The notes under the pieces are model-generated. The model saw nothing but the letters and a program-made list of their open reading frames with translations, was not told the origin of the DNA and searched no databases. From Pseudomonadota bacterium (GTDB taxonomy: Bacteria > Pseudomonadota > Alphaproteobacteria > Rs-D84), in the NCBI GenBank assembly GCA_030531915.1, contig JAUNMD010000007.1, positions 1 through 21,999 of the forward strand: 21,999 bases of DNA, written 5' to 3'. Shown here one piece after another: positions 13,895 to 21,453 of the stretch. Every line of letters starts with the position of its first letter. Position 1 is the first letter of the stretch. The translations under genes and the position numbers were made by a program.

Positions 13895-14971
13895 TTACCT
13901 GCACAAGTTTACCAGTAAATCGTCCAGAATTAAAATACCTTTTTCAGTGGCGCGAATGCGGTCGCCGCAATCGGTCACCAATTCGGGGTGTGCGCGCATA
14001 TATTCGATGTCAATAACCTGCATTACATCGTCGGTCTTACGCGTGCCACGCATTGTGCGCATGCCGGTTATAATTTTTTCGGTTGCGCGCGCCGCGCGCG
14101 ACAGTGGGCGCATTTGAATATCGCCACCCGCCTGTTCGAACCATGTGTCATCGGCGTACACACGCCCCGCCGCGCCACGCCCAATACCAATATATGGCGC
14201 ACCGTCCCACACGTTTTGATTATGCCTGCACGCGTCGCCTGCGGTGGCATAGTTTGAAACCTCGTACCGTGGGGTGGCCAGATTTTCACCAATGGCGGTG
14301 TACATGTCCGCCATCATATCGTTTGACGGCATGGCCAAATTCATGTGACCAAACACAGTGTCTGGTTCGATGGTCAATTCGTACATCGACACATGATGCA
14401 ATCCAATCGCATTTATTTGCTGGCACATTTTAATCACGGTGTCTGGTGTATCGCCCGGCAATCCGTAAATAAAGTCCGCATTCACGTGCAGACCGCCCGC
14501 GCGTGCCGTATCCAACAGTTCCATCGCATCACGCACACTGTGCCGTCGCCCCAGAAACTGTAATGTTTCGTCGTCCAATCGTTGTACACCGACCGACAGC
14601 CGGTTTACACCCGCATCTATAAATTCATGCAGACGCGTTGCGTCCAATGTTTTTGGATTGGATTCCAATGTGACCTCGGCGTCTGGTGCAATATCAAAGT
14701 TTGCCAGCAATGCGTCCATAATTCTGCGAAAAACTGTTGTTGGCATCAGCGATGGTGTGCCGCCACCAAAAAATATGGTTGGAACGGAAATCCGTCCCAT
14801 TTTTTGCGCCCAAAAACCGATTTCGCCCACAATACCGTCCGCAAATGCGTCCCAGTCGGGCGCGCTGCACGCGTGCGAGAAAAATGCGCAATATTTGCAC
14901 TTTGACATGCAAAACGGGGTGTGAATATAGATATTGTGCGGTTCGTTCATGTCGTGCATTGTATCGCGCAT
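13895..14971 (-). CDS. hemW: HemW-like radical SAM protein (heme chaperone, formerly oxygen-independent coproporphyrinogen oxidase-like)
   Basis: This is a radical SAM protein with the cluster motif CMSKCKYC (C-x3-C-x2-C, residues 21, 25 and 28) right after IYIHTPF. It is followed by FFGGGTPSL, ESNPKTL, VNRLSVGVQ and ADFIYGLPGDT, all typical of HemW/HemN. The N-terminus begins almost directly at the YIHxPFC motif, as in HemW, which binds heme and passes it to acceptor proteins; true HemN has a longer N-terminus. Start choice is uncertain: in-frame ATGs at 14971, 14959 and 14950 all lack a clear ribosome-binding site, and a TTG at 15016 overlaps the divergent promoter. I give 14971 (358 residues); 14950 is equally plausible. 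It is followed closely by the M13 peptidase gene. Confidence 0.9.
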   Translation of the reverse strand: MRDTMHDMNEPHNIYIHTPFCMSKCKYCAFFSHACSAPDWDAFADGIVGEIGFWAQKMGRISVPTIFFGGGTPSLMPTTVFRRIMDALLANFDIAPDAEVTLESNPKTLDATRLHEFIDAGVNRLSVGVQRLDDETLQFLGRRHSVRDAMELLDTARAGGLHVNADFIYGLPGDTPDTVIKMCQQINAIGLHHVSMYELTIEPDTVFGHMNLAMPSNDMMADMYTAIGENLATPRYEVSNYATAGDACRHNQNVWDGAPYIGIGRGAAGRVYADDTWFEQAGGDIQMRPLSRAARATEKIITGMRTMRGTRKTDDVMQVIDIEYMRAHPELVTDCGDRIRATEKGILILDDLLVNLCR

Positions 14972-15002
14972 CGCGCGTGGCGCAAGTGATAAATGAAAAC
15001 TC

Positions 15003-15031
15003 TTTTGTGTATGCAAAAATTATGATATAAT
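15003..15031 (+). promoter_or_regulatory. Extended -10 promoter of the outer-membrane protein gene
   Basis: A perfect TATAAT (15026-15031) has TG one base upstream (TGATATAAT). A weak -35, TTTTGT, lies at 15003-15008 with a 17-bp spacer. It is 17 bp before the start codon at 15049. Confidence 0.6.
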
Positions 15032-15048
15032 AACCCCAAGAAAAAGAA

Positions 15049-16521
15049 ATGAAGTCAGGAATTATACCATTTTTAGGTGGTGTTTTTGCGTCTGTTGCGG
15101 CATATGCCGCGACCGAGGGTGCGCCATCATACTATCAAACCGCATCTGCGCCCAACGCGAACCAGATTGGTTACAGCCAGTATCAATCCCAAGGGTACAC
15201 GAAATACGTCGGCCAGTCGGGCAATAAACAAATTGTCGGCAGTCGTTCTTATTCATACCAAGTTCCACGCCAGACCGCCGAAAAGCCAAAGTATTCCGGC
15301 ACAATTACCGCAAATGGTATTGCGATTGTGGACGAGCCGGCAACAACGCTGACGGCAAAATATACGCGCCGTTTCGCGGACTTTGAATTTGAAACGGGTG
15401 TCAATTCCATCTTGGAATGGGACGACATGGTATTCAACGAAATCGGTGTCGCGGCCCAGCATAATTTCAGTTTACGCAACTTTGACATGTTTGCGTTTGC
15501 GGAATATTCACATGGTTCAATGTCGCATGGTGGTCTGTCCATGGACTATGACCTGAAACCATATGACGAATCCAAACCGACCGAGGGGATATTCACCATT
15601 TCCGTGGGTGACCAAACGGGACGTTCGGATCATTTCCGTTTTGGTATTGGCGCGCATCATATTTGGGACATTGGCGGGTGGAAATTGTCACCGTCATTTG
15701 GTTATGAAATTTTCAAGCATAACTTGGAAATGTCCGATCACTATTATCCGAATCCGGGGGTATATCTGCCCCTGATGACGGACAAGGGCGACTATGTCTA
15801 TGGTGACGCCCAAGGGAACTATTATTCCCGTCCCCAGGATTTTGATGCCCCCGATGATTGGTATCAGGTATGTATGTCCCCCGAAGATTTGAAGGTGGTA
15901 AATGCCGCGGCCAGCAATATTGACTTGGGTACGTCATTTACAACAATTGACTATGACGCGGCATGGGGCGAAACCCCATGGGGTGTTGCATCGGGTGAAT
16001 GCGTGATTATTGGTGGTGATGGCCCAATTTTGGTGTCGGGCACAACGCATATCTATAACACAACCTGGTCTGGGTTCTACGTCGCACTCGAAGCGGAAAA
16101 GCAAATGACCCTGACGGACAAGTTGCGTTTTTATGTCCAGTTGGGTATGCCCAAATATTCGTCAGAGGGGATTTGGCCAAATCGTGATGATTGGCAACAG
16201 AACCCCAGTTTCTTGGACGAGGGGTCAAATGGTGCATATTCATACACCGCCGAAATGGAATACAATATGAAATTGTCAGACCGTGTCCAGTTGGCGTTAA
16301 AGGTTGACACAAATTGTTTCCATGTTGGTAAAATCGGTGGCGAATTGTACGTCGCATCGTATTCCCAGTTCTTGATTGAAAACGGTCAATATGTCTTGGA
16401 CGATAACGGCAATCCGATTATTGAAACGGTTCCGGCGCATACTGAAAAAATCAGTGACCAGTTAAAGCAGGCGACATGGCAATCATTTGGATTGCATCTG
16501 GGTATTAAATACGCATTCTAA
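15049..16521 (+). CDS. Predicted beta-barrel outer-membrane protein
   Basis: This 490-residue protein has a Sec signal peptide (MKSGIIPFLGGVFASVAAYA) followed by TEGAPSYYQT, then a Tyr/Gln/Ser-rich segment (about 25-80). The rest is rich in alternating polar and aromatic strands (for example FRFGIGAHHIW, WSGFYVALEAEKQ, LRFYVQLGMPKY, YTAEMEYNMKL, VQLALKVDTNCF). It ends FGLHLGIKYAF with a terminal phenylalanine, the classic signal recognised by the BAM complex. I could not assign it to a named porin or omptin family. Two well-separated cysteines (about residues 276 and 322) sit in a long loop-like insertion and might form a disulphide. The downstream lytic transglycosylase gene starts 14 bp after its stop codon, suggesting one operon. 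The ATG at 15049 has only a purine-rich AAGAAAAAGAA stretch upstream as a ribosome-binding site. Confidence 0.8.
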   Translation: MKSGIIPFLGGVFASVAAYAATEGAPSYYQTASAPNANQIGYSQYQSQGYTKYVGQSGNKQIVGSRSYSYQVPRQTAEKPKYSGTITANGIAIVDEPATTLTAKYTRRFADFEFETGVNSILEWDDMVFNEIGVAAQHNFSLRNFDMFAFAEYSHGSMSHGGLSMDYDLKPYDESKPTEGIFTISVGDQTGRSDHFRFGIGAHHIWDIGGWKLSPSFGYEIFKHNLEMSDHYYPNPGVYLPLMTDKGDYVYGDAQGNYYSRPQDFDAPDDWYQVCMSPEDLKVVNAAASNIDLGTSFTTIDYDAAWGETPWGVASGECVIIGGDGPILVSGTTHIYNTTWSGFYVALEAEKQMTLTDKLRFYVQLGMPKYSSEGIWPNRDDWQQNPSFLDEGSNGAYSYTAEMEYNMKLSDRVQLALKVDTNCFHVGKIGGELYVASYSQFLIENGQYVLDDNGNPIIETVPAHTEKISDQLKQATWQSFGLHLGIKYAF

Positions 16522-16535
16522 GGGGTAATTGTCTG

Positions 16536-17765
16536 ATGATGTTGGACAATCGTTTTGCATGCATCACGTGTGCGGCGTTGCTGTGCACCGCTGCGGCGCG
16601 TGCCGATGTTGCGCCGACGGCGATTGCTGTCGCGCCCGTGACCGCCGTGCCGCCCGTTGTGATGTCACAGGTTGCGCCCGTTGCAACAACTGTTGCACCC
16701 ACGCCTGTGCCTGCCACACCTGTTGTTATTGTTGAAACCGCGCCCGCACCGGACACGCCACCAATTGCCGAACGCGGCGCATTTGATATGGCACGCTGGG
16801 AAAGTGTTTTGGACACGGTTCGCACGCGCGCGTCGGCGGAAAAAATTTCCAAAAAGACCATAGATGCCGCACTGAAAAATCCGGCGTTTATTCCAAATAT
16901 TGTAAAGCGTGACCAAAACCAGTCAGAATTCAAATTGACACTGGACGGGTACTTGAAACGCACCGTCAATCCAACGCGCATTGCATCGGGGCGCAAAATG
17001 GCGCAAAAATACCCAACGTTGTTAAATCGCGTACATGCCCGCTATGGCGTCCAACCTCATGTTATTTTGGCGTTCTGGGGTATGGAATCAAACTATGGTG
17101 CGCGTATGGCGGATCACCCCCTGCGTGACGCATTCGTCACGTTGATATACGAGGGGCGTCGTCAAACATTCTTTACCAATCAACTGATTGCATTGATGAA
17201 AATCGCCGACAAAAATGGCGATGATATCAGTGATTATGGTGGCAGTTGGGCTGGCGCAATGGGACATTTCCAATTTATACCGACAACATTGGCGGCATAT
17301 GGTGTTGATGGCAACGGCGACGGCAAAATCGATATCAGTGGCAGTATTGGTGACGCAATGATGTCTGCGGGTAATTACCTGAACCGATTGGGCTGGAACG
17401 AAAACGAACGCATTGTGCGTCGTGTTGTCTTGCCGGCGGATTTTGATGTGTCGCTGTTGGACGGGAAAACGAAAAAGCATTTGTCTGATTGGGCGGCATT
17501 GGGTGCGACATTGCCCGATGGACGCGCGTTGCCGGTAACAGATATGATGGCGGGTATGGTTGCAGACACCGTTGCAATCAACGACGCACGTATGAATGCG
17601 GCGATTGCGCCAACCGACCCGAACGCCGTTGATATGGACGTTGCGCCAATGCCGGCGATAACCGCTTATTTGACGTACCCAAATTTCTATCGTATCAAGA
17701 AATGGAATAATTCAAATTGGTACGCAATCGCGATTGCAGAATTGGCGGACGCGCTGCATCAGTAA
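16536..17765 (+). CDS. Lytic murein transglycosylase, MltB/SLT_2 type
   Basis: This periplasmic enzyme cleaves the MurNAc-GlcNAc bond of peptidoglycan to give 1,6-anhydro ends. It has 409 residues: a signal peptide (about 1-23), a Pro/Val/Thr/Ala-rich linker (about 24-78), then the catalytic domain. AFWGMESNYG contains the catalytic Glu184. GGSWAGAMGHFQFIPTTLAAYGVDGNGDGKIDI and DAMMSAGNYLNRLGW are hallmark MltB-family segments, and the final YLTYPNFYRIKKWNNSNWYAIAI is the family's usual C-terminus. AAGGGG lies upstream of the tandem ATG codons at 16536 and 16539. No lipobox is seen, so it is probably soluble in the periplasm, unlike E. coli MltB, which is a lipoprotein. It follows the outer-membrane protein gene by 14 bp. 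No clear terminator follows. Confidence 0.93.
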   Translation: MMLDNRFACITCAALLCTAAARADVAPTAIAVAPVTAVPPVVMSQVAPVATTVAPTPVPATPVVIVETAPAPDTPPIAERGAFDMARWESVLDTVRTRASAEKISKKTIDAALKNPAFIPNIVKRDQNQSEFKLTLDGYLKRTVNPTRIASGRKMAQKYPTLLNRVHARYGVQPHVILAFWGMESNYGARMADHPLRDAFVTLIYEGRRQTFFTNQLIALMKIADKNGDDISDYGGSWAGAMGHFQFIPTTLAAYGVDGNGDGKIDISGSIGDAMMSAGNYLNRLGWNENERIVRRVVLPADFDVSLLDGKTKKHLSDWAALGATLPDGRALPVTDMMAGMVADTVAINDARMNAAIAPTDPNAVDMDVAPMPAITAYLTYPNFYRIKKWNNSNWYAIAIAELADALHQ

Positions 17766-17786
17766 ATTCGTTAAAAATAAAAATAA

Positions 17787-17815
17787 TTGCTAATATATAC
17801 GTTCTTTGATAATCT
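17787..17815 (+). promoter_or_regulatory. Weak candidate promoter for olsB-olsA-proS
   Basis: TTGCTA (17787-17792) and TAATCT (17810-17815) are 17 bp apart in the AT-rich gap before olsB. The -10 match is poor, so the exact promoter is uncertain. Confidence 0.3.
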
Positions 17816-17848
17816 TCCTGTTATAGATTGATATAAAAGGATTGATTT

Positions 17849-18823
17849 ATGACTATCAAGGTGCGTGACTATGAAGTCCGTTTGACCCGTAACAAAGAAG
17901 AACGCAAACAGGTTCGTCAGCTGCGCTATGCCGCATTTGTAGAGGAAGAGGGCGCATCCGCCACCGAAGAACAGCATGCCTTGCGCGAAGAATATGATTC
18001 TTTTGATCGTTTTGCTGATTACATGGCGGTGTTTCATAATGGTCGCGTTGTTGGCACATACCGCATTATTGACCGCGCCGCGGCTGAAAAAATGGGCGGT
18101 TTTTATACCGAAAGTGAATATAATATTTCCAAGATTAAAAAGGTCAATGGTAACATCGCCGAAATGTCGCGCGCGTGTGTTGACCGCGAATATCGTGAAA
18201 ATGCGCTGGTTATGCGTATGCTGTGGGCGGGACTGTCCGAATACGTTTTCCGTCGCAAGATTTTGGTCTTGTTCGGTGTTGCATCGTGGGTTGGTAACAA
18301 GCCGGTAAAATCCGCACAGGCAATATCGTATTTGTACTATCATCACCTGTCGCCATCGAATTTGCGCGCAACGGTTCTGACTGAAAAGATAGACCCCAGC
18401 ATTGATCCTGCAATGACCCAGATGCGCATTTTGCCACGCGCGTTTGTCGACGATGCCGATGCCCGCGCCGAAATGACCCCATTGATCAAGGGGTATTTGC
18501 GATTGGGTGCTACATTTGGCAAGGGTGTGTTTATCGATAAAACATTTAACTCTTATGACGTTTTTGTCATGTTGCAGACCAAGGATATTGATCGCACATA
18601 CCAAAAACATTTCTTGGGCCGCGAAGATGCATTGGACGGTTTCGCCGTCAAAGATGGCACGATGAAAACACTGGGCAAAATTATGCTGTTGCCGGTGACC
18701 GCACCACTGAAAGTTATCGGTGCATTCGTGGAATTTTTATTACGCGAAGATGCAGCGGACGTTGAATTTATCGAAGATAATGACAAAGAAACGCAAAAGG
18801 ACGACGAAGATGGCGCGCAGTAA
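17849..18823 (+). CDS. olsB: L-ornithine N-alpha-acyltransferase, OlsB-like
   Basis: OlsB transfers a 3-hydroxyacyl group from acyl-ACP to ornithine, giving lyso-ornithine lipid, the first step of ornithine-lipid synthesis. The 324-residue protein shows the family's GNAT-like core: VRQLRYAAFVEEEGA (22-36), VVGTYRII (67-74), AEMSRACVDREYRENALVMRMLWAGLSEYV (about 104-133) and PLIKGYLRLGATFGKGVFIDKTFNSYDVFVML (211-242). The C-terminal tail (about 301-324) is highly acidic and probably unstructured, and seems longer than usual. The ATG at 17849 has AAAGGA upstream. Its stop overlaps the start of the next acyltransferase gene by 14 bp, the classic olsBA pairing that supports the assignment over a generic hemolysin-like acyltransferase. 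Confidence 0.88.
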   Translation: MTIKVRDYEVRLTRNKEERKQVRQLRYAAFVEEEGASATEEQHALREEYDSFDRFADYMAVFHNGRVVGTYRIIDRAAAEKMGGFYTESEYNISKIKKVNGNIAEMSRACVDREYRENALVMRMLWAGLSEYVFRRKILVLFGVASWVGNKPVKSAQAISYLYYHHLSPSNLRATVLTEKIDPSIDPAMTQMRILPRAFVDDADARAEMTPLIKGYLRLGATFGKGVFIDKTFNSYDVFVMLQTKDIDRTYQKHFLGREDALDGFAVKDGTMKTLGKIMLLPVTAPLKVIGAFVEFLLREDAADVEFIEDNDKETQKDDEDGAQ

Positions 18824-19655
18824 ATCACAGCGCATCGCGCACCCGAATATTTTCCAAATCGCATTTGGAACGTTGAAATTTATCGCGTTCTGGATTGGTG
18901 TCGTAATCCAAGTGCCGATTGTATTTTTATTGCCACGTGGTCGCATATCGGTTTGGTATATGCGTGTGTTTATGAAAATATTGCTGTTATTGTCGGGCAT
19001 TCGCGTGCGTACCCACGGCACATTGTCGACGCATCGCCCACTGTTGGTGGTCAGCAATCATATGTCCTTGTTCGAAATCGCAACGTTCCCTGTTGCATTC
19101 GGGGGCAGTTTTGTTGCCAAGGCGGACGTTCGCCACTGGCCACTGGTTGGTTGGATGTCCGAAAAATTCGGCGTGGTATTTGTTGACCGTCGCCCATCGC
19201 ACGCGTTGGAGGCCCTGCGCGTCGTCCAAGAACGCGTAAAGCATGTTGATTACCCAATGTTCTTGTTCCCAGAGGGGACAACCACAAACGGTGCATATGT
19301 AAAGCCATTCAAAAGCACGCTGTTTAATTTTGTTGAAAATTCTGACGTTGCGGTGCAACCTATGGTGGTAAATTATCGCTTTCGTGATGGTACGCCGATT
19401 TCAGATGATGATTTGGCAAATCACTATGCGTATTTTGATAATAAAAAGATTGATATGGGCCCACGCGCCGCGCGCGAACGCAGTGCATTTATGCAGGTAT
19501 TTCATATCATGATTATTGGCGGTTTCCGTGTGGAAATTACCGTGATGCCGACATTGGCAACCGCGGGATTGAATCGCAAGCAAATCGCAGAACAACTGCA
19601 AGAAACAGTTGCGACCAAGTACATGGAATTAAAAGACAAGAAGACAGAAAAATGA
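18810..19655 (+). CDS. olsA: Lyso-ornithine lipid O-acyltransferase, OlsA/PlsC-like
   Basis: This 281-residue 1-acylglycerol-phosphate acyltransferase-family enzyme has block I NHMSLFE (N83-H84-x4-E89) and block III FPEGTTTNG (153-161). An N-terminal hydrophobic stretch (about 22-41, LKFIAFWIGVVIQVPIVFLL) and a second (about 55-63) suggest inner-membrane association. By context, directly overlapping olsB, it should add the second acyl chain to lyso-ornithine lipid; a general PlsC role cannot be excluded. The ATG at 18810 lies inside the olsB end and has AAAGGA/GAAG upstream; longer in-frame starts run further into olsB. Its stop codon overlaps the proS start codon (ATGA), so all three genes are translationally coupled. 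Confidence 0.85.
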   Translation: MARSKSQRIAHPNIFQIAFGTLKFIAFWIGVVIQVPIVFLLPRGRISVWYMRVFMKILLLLSGIRVRTHGTLSTHRPLLVVSNHMSLFEIATFPVAFGGSFVAKADVRHWPLVGWMSEKFGVVFVDRRPSHALEALRVVQERVKHVDYPMFLFPEGTTTNGAYVKPFKSTLFNFVENSDVAVQPMVVNYRFRDGTPISDDDLANHYAYFDNKKIDMGPRAARERSAFMQVFHIMIIGGFRVEITVMPTLATAGLNRKQIAEQLQETVATKYMELKDKKTEK

Positions 19656-20929
19656 AAATTGAAAATTTGTGTGTAAAACGCTTGTACGGCGATGTTGCCG
19701 GCGCGACAACCGCGGGCCACAAAATGGCGGTCAAGGCGGGCTATATCTATCAAACATTCCAAGGGGGCTATACCCTGACCCCATTGGGCTGGCGCGTTGT
19801 GCGTAATATTGAAAAGATTATTCGCGACGAAATGGACGCCGTTGATGGTCAGGAAATCTTGATGCCTGTGGTCAGTGGTGCGGAAATCTGGCGCGAATCC
19901 GGCCGTTATGACACGGTTGATGTCTTGGCAAAATTCAAGGGCCGTGGTGGTGCGGAATATGTTTTGAATCCCACCCACGAAGAGGTTGTAACCGATTTCG
20001 TTAAATCCGTTTTGACGACGTATCGCCAGTTGCCGTTTATGGTGTACCAGATTCAAACGAAATTCCGTGATGAATTGCGCGTGCGTGCGGGTCTGATTCG
20101 TACACGTGAATTTATTATGAAAGATGCGTATTCTTTCCACACATCACAAGCGGACTTGGAAAAATATTACTATCGCGTTTTGGACGCGTACAAACGCGTG
20201 TTTGCACGTTGTGGCCTGCGTAACGTCGTGGACGTATTGTCGTCAACTGGTGACATGGGCGGCAGCATCGCGCACGAATTTCAACTGATAAACGAAATGG
20301 GCGAAGATACCATTTACCTGTGCGATTGCGGTTTCCGCGCGAACAAAGAAATGGTAACCGAAGGGAACGAGGTATGCCCAAAATGTGGCGCACCAATGCA
20401 CAAGGTTCGCGGTATTGAAATCGGTAATATTTTCCAGTTGGGAACAAAATATTCCGCATCTATGCACCTGACATACACCGCCGCCGATGGCACAGAACAG
20501 AATCCAATTATGGGTTGTTATGGCATCGGTGTTGGTCGCACAATGGCCGCCATTTTGGAAGAGAGTGCGGACGAATACGGCCCACGTTGGAATATGGCCA
20601 CCGCGCCATTTGCGGTTCAGGTTATCGCCCTGACGGACAAAGAAGGGAAAACAAACGCGACCGCTGAAAAAATCTATAATGATTTGCGTGCGGCGGGCAT
20701 CGAAACCCTGTTGGATACGCGTGATGCGCGTGCTGGCGAAAAATTCGCAGACGCCGACCTGATTGCTGCGCCAATTCGTTTGGTTATTTCAACCAAGAAT
20801 TTGGCCAATAATGTGGCAGAGGTTAAATACCGTGTCAACGATGTGGACACATCAAATATGCCAACGTCATTTGCGCTGGACACGGTTGTTACCGACACAC
20901 AGAATGCAATAAAGCAATTATCAAAATAA
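19652..20929 (+). CDS. proS: Proline-tRNA ligase, short form without INS editing domain
   Basis: Prolyl-tRNA synthetase charges tRNA-Pro. The class II motifs are clear: TLTPLGWRVV with the motif 1 helix ending EILMPV (about 41-73); motif 2 TKFRDELRVRAGLIRTREFIMKDAYSF (136-162); and motif 3 MGCYGIGVGRTMAAILEE (287-304). The anticodon-binding domain follows (about 315-425). At 425 residues it matches the short alphaproteobacterial-type ProS: the roughly 180-residue INS domain, which edits Ala-tRNA-Pro in E. coli, is missing between motifs 2 and 3. In its place is a mini zinc-ribbon-like insert with Cys224, 226, 242 and 245 (CxC...CxxC), followed by RGIEIGNIFQLGTKYS. The start overlaps the olsA stop codon by 4 bp. 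Confidence 0.97.
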   Translation: MKIENLCVKRLYGDVAGATTAGHKMAVKAGYIYQTFQGGYTLTPLGWRVVRNIEKIIRDEMDAVDGQEILMPVVSGAEIWRESGRYDTVDVLAKFKGRGGAEYVLNPTHEEVVTDFVKSVLTTYRQLPFMVYQIQTKFRDELRVRAGLIRTREFIMKDAYSFHTSQADLEKYYYRVLDAYKRVFARCGLRNVVDVLSSTGDMGGSIAHEFQLINEMGEDTIYLCDCGFRANKEMVTEGNEVCPKCGAPMHKVRGIEIGNIFQLGTKYSASMHLTYTAADGTEQNPIMGCYGIGVGRTMAAILEESADEYGPRWNMATAPFAVQVIALTDKEGKTNATAEKIYNDLRAAGIETLLDTRDARAGEKFADADLIAAPIRLVISTKNLANNVAEVKYRVNDVDTSNMPTSFALDTVVTDTQNAIKQLSK

Positions 20930-20956
20930 AAAACGGGGCATCGCCCCGTTTTTTAT
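20928..20956 (+). terminator. Intrinsic terminator of the olsB-olsA-proS operon
   Basis: An A tract overlapping the proS TAA, CGGGGC, loop, GCCCCG and T6ATT. The core is identical to the plsX terminator. Confidence 0.9.
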
Positions 20957-20974
20957 TCTGTGAACTGCGTTCTT

Positions 20975-21050
20975 GTCATTGCGAGCGCAGCGTGGCAATC
21001 CAGTGAATAATTCCGCGCCACCGGCACACAACATCTATTATCTATTCTCT
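20975..21050. repeat. Modular intergenic repeat, short form, copy D
   Basis: GTCATTGCGAGCG...GGCAATCCAGTGAAT (20975-21008) is followed by a decayed GCGCC-ACC-GGCAC palindrome (about 21015-21027) and CTATTATCTATTCTCT (21035-21050), leading directly into a terminator. The same succession of parts occurs at 6532-6634. Confidence 0.75.
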
Positions 21051-21080
21051 AAAAAAACGCCCCAACGGGGCGTTTTTTAT
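21051..21080 (-). terminator. Terminator of the IHF/HU gene (bidirectional shape)
   Basis: A7-CGCCCC-AAC-GGGGCG-T6 overlaps the stop codon (21077-21079) of the minus-strand IHF/HU gene. It is nearly identical to the hairpins at 5179 and 6607. Confidence 0.85.
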
Positions 21081-21367
21081 TCGTGTTTTGCAACGCGTTG
21101 TCTAAATTCATTGCTGGGGCGGAACGATGCCACGCGACGTGCAGAAATAACTGCGGCTTCGCCCGTCTTTGGGTTGCGACCCATACGCTGGGCCTTGGTC
21201 AGAATCTTGAAACTGCCGAATCCGGCGAACTTTACCTCTTCGCCATTTACCAATGAATCACGGATTTCGTCAAAGACGATATCCACCAATTTGTACGCAT
21301 CTGCTGTGGTCAAGCCAAACTTTTCGCGCAGGCGTGCTGCAAAATCACTTCGTGTTATTGTTGCCAT
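21077..21367 (-). CDS. HU/IHF-family DNA-binding protein, most like IHF alpha
   Basis: This 96-residue histone-like DNA-bending protein begins MATITRSDFAARL and has the dimer core FDEIRDSLVNGEEVKFAGFGSFKI (32-55). The DNA-binding beta arm includes RMGRNPKTGE (61-70, with the intercalating proline at 66) and ends in ARRVASFRPS (76-85). The NGEEVK..GFGSF and GRNPKTGE...ARRV..FRPS pattern is closer to IHF alpha than to HU, so ihfA is likely but not certain from one sequence. IHF bends DNA at specific sites and assists replication, recombination and transcription. The promoter is strong and its -35 box is shared with the divergent tRNA-Arg. In many alphaproteobacteria ihfA sits next to plsX-fabH; here it is over 16 kb from plsX. 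Confidence 0.93.
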   Translation of the reverse strand: MATITRSDFAARLREKFGLTTADAYKLVDIVFDEIRDSLVNGEEVKFAGFGSFKILTKAQRMGRNPKTGEAAVISARRVASFRPSNEFRQRVAKHE

Positions 21368-21401
21368 TTTTAATACCCTTCCCTTGGTTTATGTCGGGGG
21401 T

Positions 21402-21430
21402 ATTATACAAGCGGCGATTACAACTTGCAA
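21402..21430 (-). promoter_or_regulatory. Sigma70-type promoter of the IHF/HU gene
   Basis: On the minus strand, TTGCAA (21425-21430) and a perfect TATAAT (21402-21407) are 17 bp apart, giving a leader of about 28 nt. Confidence 0.8.
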
Positions 21431-21453
21431 TATTAAAATCCAAGGAATAAAAT
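21425..21453 (+). promoter_or_regulatory. Sigma70-type promoter of tRNA-Arg
   Basis: The same palindromic TTGCAA (21425-21430) is followed on the plus strand after 17 bp by TAAAAT (21448-21453). Transcription would start near 21460, just before the mature tRNA 5' end at 21463. Confidence 0.65.
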
